Assembly (NCBI GenBank): GCA_024640025.1
Contig: JAHEFT010000002.1
Coordinates: 1 to 64,000 of the forward strand
Direction of reading: 5' to 3'
Length of the DNA: 64,000 nt
Source of the DNA: Chromatiales bacterium
Lineage (GTDB): Bacteria > Pseudomonadota > Gammaproteobacteria > Xanthomonadales > SZUA-36
Positions within the stretch are counted from its first letter, which is position 1, and every line of letters begins with the position of its first letter. Shown here in pieces: positions 50,224-60,835 of the stretch. The notes beneath the pieces were generated by a model, which was given only the letters and a program-made list of their open reading frames with translations, was not told where the DNA came from and searched no databases. A program made the position numbers and the translations under genes.

Positions 50224-50260
50224 GGCAAAATTCGCTAGCAAGACAAGCACATAATTAGCT

Positions 50261-50297
50261 CAGTCCACCCTGCATTTTTGCAGGGTGGACTGATTTT
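50261..50297 (+). terminator. Intrinsic terminator-like hairpin
   Basis: CAGTCCACCCTGC-ATTTTT-GCAGGGTGGACTG (perfect 13-bp stem) then ATTTTGATT. Confidence 0.75.
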
Positions 50298-50329
50298 GAT
50301 TGCTAAATTACGTGTCATATACCAAGCCA

Positions 50330-51598
50330 ATGCAATTTCTTTCAAGAACCGCAACCCTCGTCTGGCTGTTTGCCAGCTCCGTCGGCACGGCCTATGGGCA
50401 AGTGATCTGGAGTGACGAATTCGACTCCGGTACTTCCCCGGATCCGGCCGTATGGTCCTACGACATTGGCGCAGGGGGTTGGGGCAACGAGGAGTTACAG
50501 GAATATACGAACACTCCGGAAAATGTCCGTATCGAAAACGGCAACCTGGTTATTACAGTCCGGGAAACCACGGCAGGCGACACCGGGCGCGGCTTTACCT
50601 CGGCCCGTGTCAGGACGGAAAACAAGCTCACCTTCAAGTACGGCAGGATCGAGGCGCGCATCAAGATCCCTGATCTGGCCGATGGATTATGGCCTGCATT
50701 CTGGACGTTGGGGAATGATTTCAGCCAGGTTGGCTGGCCCTTCTGTGGAGAGTTGGACATCATGGAAATGGGGAATTCCGCGGCAATTTCCGCTGGTATT
50801 GTTAATCAGTATGTCGGTTCTACAGCACATTGGGAAGATAACGGAAACCACGTCTACTATGGTAAGACTCTCAATTCCCCAACCCGCCTTGATGATGGGT
50901 TTCATATCTTCAGCATGAACTGGACCCCGAGCCTGGTTACCACGTATTTGGACGGTGAACAGATATGGGCTTTCAATATTACGTCAGATTCCTGCACCGA
51001 CTGCAGCGAGTTTCATCAACCGCATTTCATGATCCTTAACGTAGCCGTCGGCGGGACTTACCCGGGATTGCTGAGCAGCGACCAGATTACGGCCGCCATG
51101 CCGGCTGAAATGCTCATCGACTACGTCCGGATATATGACAATGGATTTACCGAACTGGGCGGCTCTTCGATTAAGGACGATCCTGTAATAGGTCTGGAAT
51201 ATTCCGGTTCCTGGTACAGCTCCGAGCAGAGCGGCCACGGATTTTCCATGGAGTTTGGCAAGGTGGCGGACGGATCACCAACGGCCGTAGTCTATTGGTA
51301 TACTTACGATACTTTGGGCAACCCCATTTTCCTCGTCGGTCAGGGCGTACAAACCGAAAACACGCTGGAGTTTGAATTCGTTTCACCTTATGGAATGAAT
51401 TACGGAGAGTTCGATCCGGACAGCGTGGTCCGGGAAAGTGGTGGGACCGCCCGCTTCGATTTTTCAGATCCGGATCACGCCATCTTCAGTTACACACCTT
51501 CTGAATTTTCTGTGTCGGCATGGGGCCACACGCCGATTGATTCGCTGCCGTTGCAAAAACTGTTCGCGATTCCGGTACCAGGTACAGGTAACCAATAA
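50330..51598 (+). CDS. Glycoside hydrolase family 16 (laminarinase-like beta-glucanase) with C-terminal accessory module
   Basis: VIWSDEFDSG, WGNEELQEYT, YGRIEARIKIPDLADGLWPAFWTLG, catalytic GELDIMEMGN; C-terminal SGSWYSSEQSGHGFSMEFG module. Confidence 0.93.
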   Translation: MQFLSRTATLVWLFASSVGTAYGQVIWSDEFDSGTSPDPAVWSYDIGAGGWGNEELQEYTNTPENVRIENGNLVITVRETTAGDTGRGFTSARVRTENKLTFKYGRIEARIKIPDLADGLWPAFWTLGNDFSQVGWPFCGELDIMEMGNSAAISAGIVNQYVGSTAHWEDNGNHVYYGKTLNSPTRLDDGFHIFSMNWTPSLVTTYLDGEQIWAFNITSDSCTDCSEFHQPHFMILNVAVGGTYPGLLSSDQITAAMPAEMLIDYVRIYDNGFTELGGSSIKDDPVIGLEYSGSWYSSEQSGHGFSMEFGKVADGSPTAVVYWYTYDTLGNPIFLVGQGVQTENTLEFEFVSPYGMNYGEFDPDSVVRESGGTARFDFSDPDHAIFSYTPSEFSVSAWGHTPIDSLPLQKLFAIPVPGTGNQ

Positions 51599-51888
51599 CC
51601 CCGGATCTTGCATTATTCAGTCCGCCGTTAGCGTTTGGAAAATCTACTCTTTCCGTGGGTATAGGTAGCATTAAAGCCATATTGCCAGGAACCCAGATGT
51701 ATTGGAACGCGATTTTCATCAATATATTGTCTGACTTTCAGCGACTCGTCGCGCCATTAGATTGGTGTAGGCTGAAATCTATCTCTTCACCAATCCATGT
51801 CACGCCAACTCCGACATCTGGGCGTAGAAAACCTGCCGCCAGCAGAGGTTTGAGGCGTTAAGTCAAAACCAGGGTTGGATTCATTCGC

Positions 51889-52652
51889 TCAAATCAGTGA
51901 ATCCGATAATGAGCCTGGCGAAGCCCGGCAGTCCGGCAATTGGCTGTCAGCAGTATTTACCCCTTTTTTATCCAAGTAAGCCAGTATGGTCCTGATCACT
52001 GCGGGGTCTTCAATACTGGCGATGACCCTGACGTTACTACTGCACTTATCGCAAGTTTCGATATCGATACTGAAAACACGCTTTAATCTCTATGCCCATG
52101 CAATCGAGGCACGTTTTTCGGCAGGTGTTCGGTCGGCCTCATCAACTGAATTACACTTTTTAGGTCTGCCACGCCTGGCCGGTGTCACCATTGCGCGATA
52201 TTTACTATTAGGCGCAAATACTCCGTGAAAACGGGTGGGGTTGACCCTTGGTTTCGGAACCAGTAAAACTAACCTGGATATGAAATCCAGTGGTCCAAAT
52301 ATGACATGCGTCGTAGCGGAAATGGCACACTAAGCACCCATTGCCGCATGGGTTGATTGGGCAGTATCTGGTCGACAAGCAAGGCCGCGCTATCCGCCAT
52401 CCGCCTAGCTCCACAACTGGGACAGAAACCGCGTCGTTTGCAACTGAGCGCCACCAGCTTCTCATCATTGCAGGTCTCACACCGCACCCGCAGAAAGCCA
52501 TATTCAAGCCTCCCGGACTTCAGATACGCTTCAAATTCCCTGGTGACATACGCCGGTAAGAATTTTCCCTGGCTGGCCAGTTCAGCCTGCAACTCTGGCC
52601 AATACTCCTGAACAAACTGGTAAAGCAAGGTCGTTTCGGGCCGAATTCCCAA
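51889..52652 (-). pseudogene. IS91-family transposase remnant (N- and C-terminal pieces joined by internal deletion)
   Basis: N-term: YQFVQEYWPELQAELASQGKFLPAYVTREFEAYLKSGRLEYGFLRVRCETCNDEKLVALSCKRRGFCPSCGARRMADSAALLVDQILP..RQWVLSVPFPLR; C-term by manual translation: PRVNPTRFHGVFAPNSKYRAMVTPARRGRPKK...IAWA*RLKRVFSIDIETCDKCSSNVRVIASIEDPAVIRTILAYLDKK. Confidence 0.88.
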
Positions 52653-52708
52653 ACTGCTGTACGCAAACTGACCGGGTAAATATCAGGCATCTACCCGTCC
52701 GCCGGAAC

Positions 52709-55700
52709 CTACATATTGCGCCGGTACTCCCCCCCCACATCATAAAGCGAGTGAGACATTGTCCCCAGGCTGCATGCCTTCGCTGCTTCCATCAACGCTT
52801 CGAAGGTATTTTTTCGGTCCCGCGCCACTAGCTGCAGTTGTTTGATGCGCGGCTCACCTTCCTGGCGGTGCGCTTCGCGGAACGCTTCGACATTCGCAAC
52901 CTGCTGGTTCTTTTCCAGTCCGGAACTGCGCATCAATTCGATCGCACCCACTTCGCCGTGGCCGTCCTTTGGCAGGAAGGTGTTGACGCCGACGATCGGC
53001 AAGGTGCCGTCGTGTTTCATGCTCTCGTAGACCAGGCTTTCTTCCTGGATCTTGCTGCGCTGGTACATGGTGTCCATCGCGCCCAGCACGCCGCCGCGCT
53101 CCGAGATCCGTTCAAATTCCTGGTATACCTGCTCCTCGACCAGGTCGGTCAATTCATCGACGATGAAACTGCCTTGCCACGGATTTTCACAGAAGTTCAG
53201 ACCGAGTTCCTTGTTAATAATCATCTGGATAGCGACAGCTCTTCGCACCGATTCTTCAGTCGGCGTGGTGATCGCCTCGTCGTAGGCATTGGTGTGCAGG
53301 CTGTTGCAGTTATCGAACAGTGCATACAGCGCCTGCAAGGTTGTACGAATGTCGTTGAATTGGATTTCCTGCGCGTGCAGGCTGCGGCCCGAGGTCTGGA
53401 TGTGGTATTTCAGCTTTTGGCTGCGCGCACTGGCGCCGTAACGCTCGCGCATGGCCCGGGCCCAGATCCTCCGGGCCACCCGGCCGATCACGGTGTATTC
53501 CGGGTCCATGCCGTTACTGAAGAAGAAGCTCAGGTTGGGCGCGAATTTATCGATGTCCATGCCGCGCGCGAGGTAATACTCTACGATGGTAAAGCCGTTG
53601 CTCAGCGTGAAGGCCAGCTGGCTGATCGGGTTCGCGCCTGCCTCGGCGATGTGGTAACCGGAAATCGACACACTGTAGAAGTTACGCACGCCGTGGTCGA
53701 CGAAGAACTGCTGTATATCGCCCATCATGCGCATCGCGAACTCGGTGGAGAATATGCAGGTGTTCTGGGCCTGGTCTTCCTTGAGGATATCCGCCTGCAC
53801 GGTCCCCCGCACTTTGGTCAGCGTCTCTGCCTTGATCTTCGCATAGGTCTCGGCGTCAACCAGCTTGTCGCCGGTTATGCCCAGCAGGGCCAGGCCGAGG
53901 CCGTTGTTGCCGTCCGGCAAATCACCATGGTAGTGCGGCTGGAGACGGCCGCCGAAATACGCTTCGATTTTCTTCTTTGCCCCCTCCCACTTGCCGTGCT
54001 TGTGCAGGTAAAGCTCCACTTGCTGGTCGATGGCGGCGTTCATAAAGAAGGCCAGGATCATCGGTGCGGGGCCGTTGATGGTCATGGAAACCGATGTGGA
54101 AGGCGAACACAGGTCGAAGCCGGAGTACAGCTTTTTCAGGTCATCCAGCGTGGCGATCGAGACACCGGAGTTACCGACCTTGCCGTAGATGTCAGGTCTT
54201 GTGTGCGGATCTTCGCCGTACAGGGTGACGGAGTCAAAAGCCGTACTGAGTCGAACAGCTGGCTGACCATGCGCCAGCAGGTGGAAACGCCGGTTGGTAC
54301 GTTCCGGAGTACCCTCACCGGCGAACATGCGGATCGGGTCTTCACCTGCCCTGCGATAGGGGAACACACCTGCGGTGTAGGGGTAGCCGCCGGGTAAGTT
54401 CTCGCGCATCAGGAAGCTGAGCAGCTCACCCCAGTCAGCATCTCTTGGCATGCCGATTTTGGGGATCATCAGGCGGCTCAGTGATTTCCGGTAGTTTTCA
54501 CCGGTGACGTCCCGGCCGCGAACTTCGTACCGGTATTGTTCGGTGCGCAGGCCTTTCTTGCGTTGCGGCCAGCCACGGAGTAACTGGATGGCGTCATCGC
54601 TCAGTTCGCTGATGGCGCTGTCGTAGCGCTGGCGGAGCAATATCAGTGAACGGTCAGTTTTTGCTGCAGGAGCGGTGTCGCTGGAATCTGGACTGGTCCC
54701 AATCGCGGATGAATCCGCCCCTGCATTTCTGAGGGCGAAGGAGACGTAACGGGCGAAGGGCTCGGGCAGGAGTTCGTCCTGCAGCGCTTTGAGCGATTCG
54801 TAATAGTTTTGCGCTTTGCTGGCGGCGTCCGCCTGGCGGATGATGTCCTGGTTTATTTTCCTGCCTTGCTCGGCGATCTCCGCCAGGTAACGGGTGCGCT
54901 GACCGGGGATCAGAACGGTTGCCGTGGGCGTCTTAACTGACGTGTCCACTTCGGGCGTCCAGCCATCGTCCGGCAGATCCAGCTTCTTTTTCAGCAGGCT
55001 GCACAGCTTGACGAACATCCAGGTCAGCCCGGGGTCGTTGAACTGACTTGCGATGGTCGGAAAAACGGGCACATCGTCATCGCTGGCATGGAAGTGGAGC
55101 TTGTTACGCTTCCATTGCTTACGCACGTCTCGCAAGGCATCCTCCGCACCGCGCTTATCGAACTTGTTCAGCACCACGAGCTCGGCAAAATCCAGCATGT
55201 CGATTTTTTCCAGCTGGCTCTGGGCGCCGAAGTCGCTGGTCATCACGTAAACGGGAAAATCCACCATGTCGACGATTTCAGAATCGGACTGCCCGATGCC
55301 GGCAGTTTCCACGATGACCAGGTCGAAACCGGCTGATTTGAGGAAAGCAATGGCGTCGTGAAGTATTGCTGAGGTTGAAAGGTTAGCCCGGCGCGTTGCC
55401 ATGCTGCGCATATAGATCTTCTCATTGCGCAATGCATTCATCCGGATGCGGTCGCCCAGGAGGGCTCCGCCGGTGCGTCGCCGTGTTGGGTCAACCGCCA
55501 GTACTGCAATACGCATTTTTGGGAAGTATTGTGCAAACCGGTTGAGCAGTTCATCGGTCACCGAGGACTTGCCGGCGCCGCCGGTACCAGTGATACCAAT
55601 CACCGGGGCCTGCGTTTCCCTGCCCTGCCACTCACGGCGCTTCATTTTGAGCTCGGCATCTCCAAACATTTCGTCTTCCAGCGCCGAGAGGACGTTGGCG

Positions 55701-56209
55701 ATGTGTTTATCGTTTTCCGGATCCAGTTGACCGGGATATCCGGTTGGAACGCGGTGGCCGGCAGCACGATGCACCACGTCCTCGATCATCTCCACCAGTC
55801 CCATGCCCATTCCATCGTCCGGGTGATAGATGCGCTCAACCCCGTAAGCTTCCAACTCAACTTTTTCGTCCAATGTGATCGTGCCGCCTCCACCTCCGAA
55901 GATGCGGATGTGCCCGGAACCGCGCTGCCGCAGCAAATCAACCATGTATTTGAAAAATTCGATGTGCCCACCCTGGTACGAAGAGATCGCGATGGCATCC
56001 GCATCCTCCTGGATCGCGGCGCGCACGATATCCAGCACGCTGCGGTTATGACCAAGGTGAATGACCTCCGCGCCCTGCGCCTGGATAAGGCGGCGCATGA
56101 TGTTGATCGCAGCATCGTGGCCGTCGAACAGTGAAGCCGCCGTGACAAAACGCAATGGCGTGGCAGTTTCTGCACCTGCCTGGGGAATCTGGTCAGCAGC
56201 TTGGCTCAT
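52709..56209 (-). CDS. icmF: Fused isobutyryl-CoA mutase (B12-binding, G-protein chaperone, mutase)
   Basis: B12 domain [30 protein letters not shown]; Walker [14 protein letters not shown]; mutase catalytic domain FHIQTSGRS-type region [58 protein letters not shown]. Confidence 0.95.
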   Translation of the reverse strand: MSQAADQIPQAGAETATPLRFVTAASLFDGHDAAINIMRRLIQAQGAEVIHLGHNRSVLDIVRAAIQEDADAIAISSYQGGHIEFFKYMVDLLRQRGSGHIRIFGGGGGTITLDEKVELEAYGVERIYHPDDGMGMGLVEMIEDVVHRAAGHRVPTGYPGQLDPENDKHIANVLSALEDEMFGDAELKMKRREWQGRETQAPVIGITGTGGAGKSSVTDELLNRFAQYFPKMRIAVLAVDPTRRRTGGALLGDRIRMNALRNEKIYMRSMATRRANLSTSAILHDAIAFLKSAGFDLVIVETAGIGQSDSEIVDMVDFPVYVMTSDFGAQSQLEKIDMLDFAELVVLNKFDKRGAEDALRDVRKQWKRNKLHFHASDDDVPVFPTIASQFNDPGLTWMFVKLCSLLKKKLDLPDDGWTPEVDTSVKTPTATVLIPGQRTRYLAEIAEQGRKINQDIIRQADAASKAQNYYESLKALQDELLPEPFARYVSFALRNAGADSSAIGTSPDSSDTAPAAKTDRSLILLRQRYDSAISELSDDAIQLLRGWPQRKKGLRTEQYRYEVRGRDVTGENYRKSLSRLMIPKIGMPRDADWGELLSFLMRENLPGGYPYTAGVFPYRRAGEDPIRMFAGEGTPERTNRRFHLLAHGQPAVRLSTAFDSVTLYGEDPHTRPDIYGKVGNSGVSIATLDDLKKLYSGFDLCSPSTSVSMTINGPAPMILAFFMNAAIDQQVELYLHKHGKWEGAKKKIEAYFGGRLQPHYHGDLPDGNNGLGLALLGITGDKLVDAETYAKIKAETLTKVRGTVQADILKEDQAQNTCIFSTEFAMRMMGDIQQFFVDHGVRNFYSVSISGYHIAEAGANPISQLAFTLSNGFTIVEYYLARGMDIDKFAPNLSFFFSNGMDPEYTVIGRVARRIWARAMRERYGASARSQKLKYHIQTSGRSLHAQEIQFNDIRTTLQALYALFDNCNSLHTNAYDEAITTPTEESVRRAVAIQMIINKELGLNFCENPWQGSFIVDELTDLVEEQVYQEFERISERGGVLGAMDTMYQRSKIQEESLVYESMKHDGTLPIVGVNTFLPKDGHGEVGAIELMRSSGLEKNQQVANVEAFREAHRQEGEPRIKQLQLVARDRKNTFEALMEAAKACSLGTMSHSLYDVGGEYRRNM

Positions 56210-56370
56210 GGTTTGGTTCCTTCTCTGATCCCCGTATTGTAACGACAGATGAGCTTCAGTGAACTAAACCATGGCATGAACCCCATAAAAAGGGGATGCC
56301 CTGGGCATTTTGAACGATATTGTATTTAGCCATATTTGCATAATTGCGAATTGGGGCGTATTCTAGTGGT

Positions 56371-56531
56371 AATAGGAGGGGGAGCATAGGATTTGCTTCT
56401 ACACGCACGGGATGGCAGAAAAACTCGCCACCCGACGAAGTGTGTCGGGACAACGCGGCAGCGGATCTACGGGTCCTCTGCCGCAACTTATTCCGGCCTC
56501 CGATTTCCTGCAAGGCCGCCGTCTTTTTTCA
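56371..56531 (+). ncRNA. Candidate structured RNA or 5' regulatory element with terminator
   Basis: TTGCAT-17 nt-TATTCT promoter-like; stems GGGaTGGC/GCCACCC, CCCGAC/GTCGGG, GCGGCAG/CTGCCGC, CGGCCT/AGGCCG followed by TCTTTTTTC; separate TATAAT at 56572-56577 before the M16 gene. Confidence 0.4.
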
Positions 56532-56618
56532 ATTTTTAGTTCTTTGAACTCTTGCCTCCAATTTCAGGTCGTATAATGACCCGCTTTCCAGTTATTTCAT
56601 CGAAACCAGGATCTTCAT

Positions 56619-59537
56619 ATGACCAAAAAGCTGATTTTATTGCTATTCGTATCCCTGCTGGCTGCTTGCGAGCAGTCTCCCACTGGAGCGCCAGCGGAAA
56701 TCACCCAGTTTGTTCCTGCAACCCCGCTTCCGGACGGAGTTGCGCTGGTGGAAGACTTCACCGGTGATCCTGATAGCTTCTCAATCGAATTCAGCAAGTA
56801 CCAGCTCGACAACGGCCTGACCGTCATCCTGCATGAAGATCATTCCGACCCGATGGTGCATGTCGATGTCACCTACCACGTCGGCTCGGCCCGGGAGGAA
56901 CCCGGCCGTTCCGGCTTTGCCCACTTTTTCGAGCACATGATGTTCGAAGGTTCAGCCAACGTGGAAGAGGGTGAGTTTTCGAAGATCATTTCCAATGCCG
57001 GCGGAACCCTGAACGGATCGACCAACTCTGACCGGACCAACTACTACGAGACCATGCCGGTCAACCAGTTGGAAACAGCGCTGTGGCTGGAAGCCGACCG
57101 CATGGGCCTGTTGCTGCAGGCCGTGAGCCAGGAAGAGTTCGAAGTCCAGCGCGCTGCGGTGAAAAACGAACGCGGGCAAAGGATCGATAATCAGCCGTAC
57201 GGCCGCACCAGCGAAACCATGATGAAAAACCTGTATCCGTCGGACCATCCGTATTCCTGGCCGGTCATTGGCTGGATCGAAGACCTTGACGCCGCAGACC
57301 TGGATGACCTCAAGCGCTTTTTCCTGCGCTGGTACGGACCCAACAACGCCACCCTGACGATCGGCGGGGACATCGATCGGGAGAAGACCCTGGAGTGGAT
57401 TGCCAAGTATTTCGGCCCCATTCCGCGCGGCCCCGAGGTTGACAAGCTCGAGCCGCAACCCGGCAGTTTGGAACAGGACCGCTACGTCACGCTCGAGGAC
57501 AATATTCACCTTCCGGCCATCGCCATGTTGTTCCCGACCGTTTACCTGCAGCACCCTGACGAAGCCCCTTTGGATGCGGCCACCAAGATTCTTGGCATGG
57601 GCAAGGCCTCCCTGCTCTACCAGCGACTGGTGCAGACCGGCCGCGCCGTCAGCGCATACGTCAGTCACGCCTGCCGGGAGCTGGCCTGCGAGATGGCTTT
57701 CATCGTGATCCAGAACCCGGCCTCCGGCGAAACGCTGGCGGATATGGAACAGGAAGTCCGCGCGACCATGCGCGAATTCACTGAACGTGGTGTTAACGAG
57801 GACGATTTGCAGAAGTTCATTGCCGGCTTTGAGTCCGGACAGGTGTTCGGCATGCAGAGTGTTGCCGGGAAAGTCAGCAATCTGGCGTTCGCCCAGGTAT
57901 TCAGCGACGACCCGAAGACAGCGACCGATGACATTGAACGCTATGCAAACGTGACCAGCGAAGACGTGGTCCGGGCATTCGCGCAGTACATCGAAGACCA
58001 GCCGGCGGTCATACTGAGCGTGGTCCCCAACGGCCAACCTGAACTGGCGGCGAAACCGCAAAATTTTGACTTCCACTCCATCGCGACGGCGCCTGCTCCC
58101 GTGCTGCCAACCGTATCGCCCTCCAAACCGGAAACCCCTCCCGAGCTGAGAACCTGGCAGGATGATTTTGACCGTAGCGAGCAACCCCTGCCGCAGGCAA
58201 ACCCGCTGGTCGATCTGCCTCCCATCTGGGACACACAATTGGCCAATGGAGTGCGCCTGCTGGCAGTTCCCAATACCGAGACGCCCACGGTGACCATCCA
58301 GGCAGTTTTCGCGATGGGCCAGCGGGACGAGCCGCCCGGCAAAGCCGGCCTGGCGAGTCTGACCAGCAATCTCATGGCCGAAACGACGCTCCAGCGCAGT
58401 TCAGCCGAATTCAGTGAGGCTCTGGAACGGATCGGCGCGTCGGTGGGGGTTTCTTCAGGACAGTACGAAACCACGGTCTCGCTCAACGTGCTGAGCAAAC
58501 ATCTTGATGCCGGTGTGAATCTCATGATGGAGCGGATGTTGGAACCGGCCTTCACCGAGGAAGATTTCAACCGGGTCAAGGCACAGTTGATGGAGTCGCT
58601 GATGCAGGCCAGGAAGTCCGGTTCTGCGCTGGCTGAACGTGCCACCGGCGCCGTGCTGGCGGGGCCTGAGCACCCGCTCTCCTATCCCGGGTCCGGCCTG
58701 CCCTCAACCGTTGAGAGCATCAGCCTGGCCGATGTGAAAAGTTTTTACGCCGCCCACATACCCAGTCATCTGCAAGGCGTGCTGGTGAGCACCAGCGTGC
58801 CCCAGGAAGAATTGCTGGCAAGCCTGGAGGCATTGGGCGCGCTGGAAACCTCCGAAGTGTTCCGTGAAGCCATAGAAGACCTGCCGGAAATCAGCGGCCG
58901 GACCATTTACCTGGTCAACAAGGAAAGCGCCGCCCAATCCAGCCTGCGAATGGCCCACCCCTCGATCAGATATGACGCACTGGGTGACTATTACCTGGCT
59001 AACCTGATGAACTTCAACCTTGGCGGAACGTTTGAGAGCCGTATCAACCTGAATCTTCGCGAAGAAAAAGGGTATACCTACGGCATCTACAGCGGATTCA
59101 ACGGGGGCCCTGAACTGGGCAGCTTCCGTGTTTCATCGGAAGTGAACAAGGAAGCGACTGCCGCGTCGATAACAGAAGTCATCAGTGAGCTGGAAAATTT
59201 CAGCACGAACGGCATGAGTGAGGAAGAGTATGCCTTCATGCAGAGCGCCATTGGGCAAAGGGATGCGCGCAGTTACGAAACGCCCGGCGCCAAGCTGGGC
59301 CTGCTGGCGCAGATATTGCGCTATGACCTGCCGCTTGACTATCGCACGCAGCAAAAAAGCCTGATGCTCGAGACAGATCGTGAAACGTTGAACAGTCTGG
59401 CGGCCCGCCTGATCGAACCGGAAAACATGGCCGTCATCGTGGTCGGTGACATCCCCGTGCTCCTGCCGGAACTGGAAGCTCTCGGCATGCCTGTCAAGGT
59501 GCTAAACGAGGACGGAATTGAGATCGAACAACCCTGA
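56619..59537 (+). CDS. M16 family (pitrilysin-like) zinc peptidase, predicted lipoprotein
   Basis: Lipobox LLAAC; HxxEH motif FAHFFEHMMFEGS; two M16 halves, second lacks zinc motif. Confidence 0.93.
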   Translation: MTKKLILLLFVSLLAACEQSPTGAPAEITQFVPATPLPDGVALVEDFTGDPDSFSIEFSKYQLDNGLTVILHEDHSDPMVHVDVTYHVGSAREEPGRSGFAHFFEHMMFEGSANVEEGEFSKIISNAGGTLNGSTNSDRTNYYETMPVNQLETALWLEADRMGLLLQAVSQEEFEVQRAAVKNERGQRIDNQPYGRTSETMMKNLYPSDHPYSWPVIGWIEDLDAADLDDLKRFFLRWYGPNNATLTIGGDIDREKTLEWIAKYFGPIPRGPEVDKLEPQPGSLEQDRYVTLEDNIHLPAIAMLFPTVYLQHPDEAPLDAATKILGMGKASLLYQRLVQTGRAVSAYVSHACRELACEMAFIVIQNPASGETLADMEQEVRATMREFTERGVNEDDLQKFIAGFESGQVFGMQSVAGKVSNLAFAQVFSDDPKTATDDIERYANVTSEDVVRAFAQYIEDQPAVILSVVPNGQPELAAKPQNFDFHSIATAPAPVLPTVSPSKPETPPELRTWQDDFDRSEQPLPQANPLVDLPPIWDTQLANGVRLLAVPNTETPTVTIQAVFAMGQRDEPPGKAGLASLTSNLMAETTLQRSSAEFSEALERIGASVGVSSGQYETTVSLNVLSKHLDAGVNLMMERMLEPAFTEEDFNRVKAQLMESLMQARKSGSALAERATGAVLAGPEHPLSYPGSGLPSTVESISLADVKSFYAAHIPSHLQGVLVSTSVPQEELLASLEALGALETSEVFREAIEDLPEISGRTIYLVNKESAAQSSLRMAHPSIRYDALGDYYLANLMNFNLGGTFESRINLNLREEKGYTYGIYSGFNGGPELGSFRVSSEVNKEATAASITEVISELENFSTNGMSEEEYAFMQSAIGQRDARSYETPGAKLGLLAQILRYDLPLDYRTQQKSLMLETDRETLNSLAARLIEPENMAVIVVGDIPVLLPELEALGMPVKVLNEDGIEIEQP

Positions 59538-59668
59538 ACCGTGACGGGCGGGCGCGCAGGAAACAACCCCCTTCGCGCCCACCCGATCCACATCAATTAA
59601 ACCTCCAAAAAGGCCTTGGCCGATAGCGGTATCTTCTAAAATAGAAGGGTAACCACGGAGGTAATACC

Positions 59669-60769
59669 ATGGAACTTTTCGACACCGTATTTGAATCCGA
59701 ACACGAACAGATCGTTTTTTGTCACAACAAGGATGCCGGTCTCAGGGCCATAATAGGAATCCACAACACCACCCTTGGCCCGGCGCTTGGCGGAACCCGC
59801 ATGTGGCCGTATGCGACGGAAGAAGAAGCGCTGCGTGATGTGCTTCGCCTGTCCCGCGGCATGACCTACAAGGCGGCCGTTTCCGGCCTCAACCTGGGCG
59901 GTGGCAAGGCCGTCATTATTGGCGACCCCAGGAAAGACAAGTCCGAAGCCCTGTTCCGGGCCTTCGGCCGTTTCATCGACTCGCTGAACGGCCGCTACAT
60001 TACGGCCGAGGATGTCGGGATCGATGTGAACGACATGGAATTCATTTTCCAGGAAACCGAAAACGTGGTCGGCGTTCACCAGGCGCATGGCGGATCGGGC
60101 GACCCCTCACCATATACCGCCCACGGTTCCATCCAGGGCATGAAAGCCGCACTGCAAAAAGTTTATGGCGACGAAGACCTGTCCCGCTACAGCTTTGCCA
60201 TCCAGGGCGCCGGCCATGTCGGCCTGCATCTCGTCAAACAACTGCGCGAGGAAGGGGCCAAGGTGTTCATCACCGACATTATGCAGGACTCTCTTGCCGA
60301 CGCCGTACAACTCGGTGCGGAAGCCGTGGGAACCGATGAGATATACGATGTCGAGGCCGACGTCTTCGCACCCTGCGCACTGGGAGCCATCATCAACGAG
60401 GAAACCATCCCGCGGCTGAAATGCAAAATCGTCGCCGGCCCGGCCAACAACCAGCTGGCCAATAACGAAGCCGGCAATGAACTCGCAGCCCGCGGAATTC
60501 TCTATGCACCGGATTATGCCGTGAATGCTGGAGGCCTGATGAATGTCTCGATTGAATTCGAGGGCTGGAATCGGGAGCGGGCGCTGCGCATGACCCGGAC
60601 GATCTATTACAACCTGGGCAAGATCTTCAGCATCGCAGAACGGGATGGAATTCCAACCTGGCAGGCCGCCGACCGGATGGCCGAGGAGCGGATTGAAATC
60701 CTGGGTAAACTGAAGATGCCTTACATGGGCAAAACTCACCGGTTCCCGGGACGCGACCGCAGGCATTGA
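59669..60769 (+). CDS. Glu/Leu/Phe/Val dehydrogenase (leucine/valine dehydrogenase-like)
   Basis: GPALGGTRMWPYATEEEALRDVLRLSRGMTYKAAVSGLNLGGGKAVI, IQGAGHVGLHLVKQL, YAPDYAVNAGGL. Confidence 0.93.
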   Translation: MELFDTVFESEHEQIVFCHNKDAGLRAIIGIHNTTLGPALGGTRMWPYATEEEALRDVLRLSRGMTYKAAVSGLNLGGGKAVIIGDPRKDKSEALFRAFGRFIDSLNGRYITAEDVGIDVNDMEFIFQETENVVGVHQAHGGSGDPSPYTAHGSIQGMKAALQKVYGDEDLSRYSFAIQGAGHVGLHLVKQLREEGAKVFITDIMQDSLADAVQLGAEAVGTDEIYDVEADVFAPCALGAIINEETIPRLKCKIVAGPANNQLANNEAGNELAARGILYAPDYAVNAGGLMNVSIEFEGWNRERALRMTRTIYYNLGKIFSIAERDGIPTWQAADRMAEERIEILGKLKMPYMGKTHRFPGRDRRH

Positions 60770-60835
60770 TCCGCCGGCAAATCGCCCACACAAAAGTAGT
60801 CTTATGACTAACCCTGTTTTCATGGAGAATTGAGA

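Noticed and set aside
52838-54397. 519-aa plus-strand ORF
   Set aside because: Antisense to icmF, no recognisable motifs; shadow ORF
56952-58238. 428-aa minus-strand ORF
   Set aside because: Antisense to the M16 peptidase gene; shadow ORF
59632-59646. CTTCTA-AAA-TAGAAG inverted repeat upstream of the amino-acid dehydrogenase
   Set aside because: Could be an operator, but too short and AT-rich to support without conservation data
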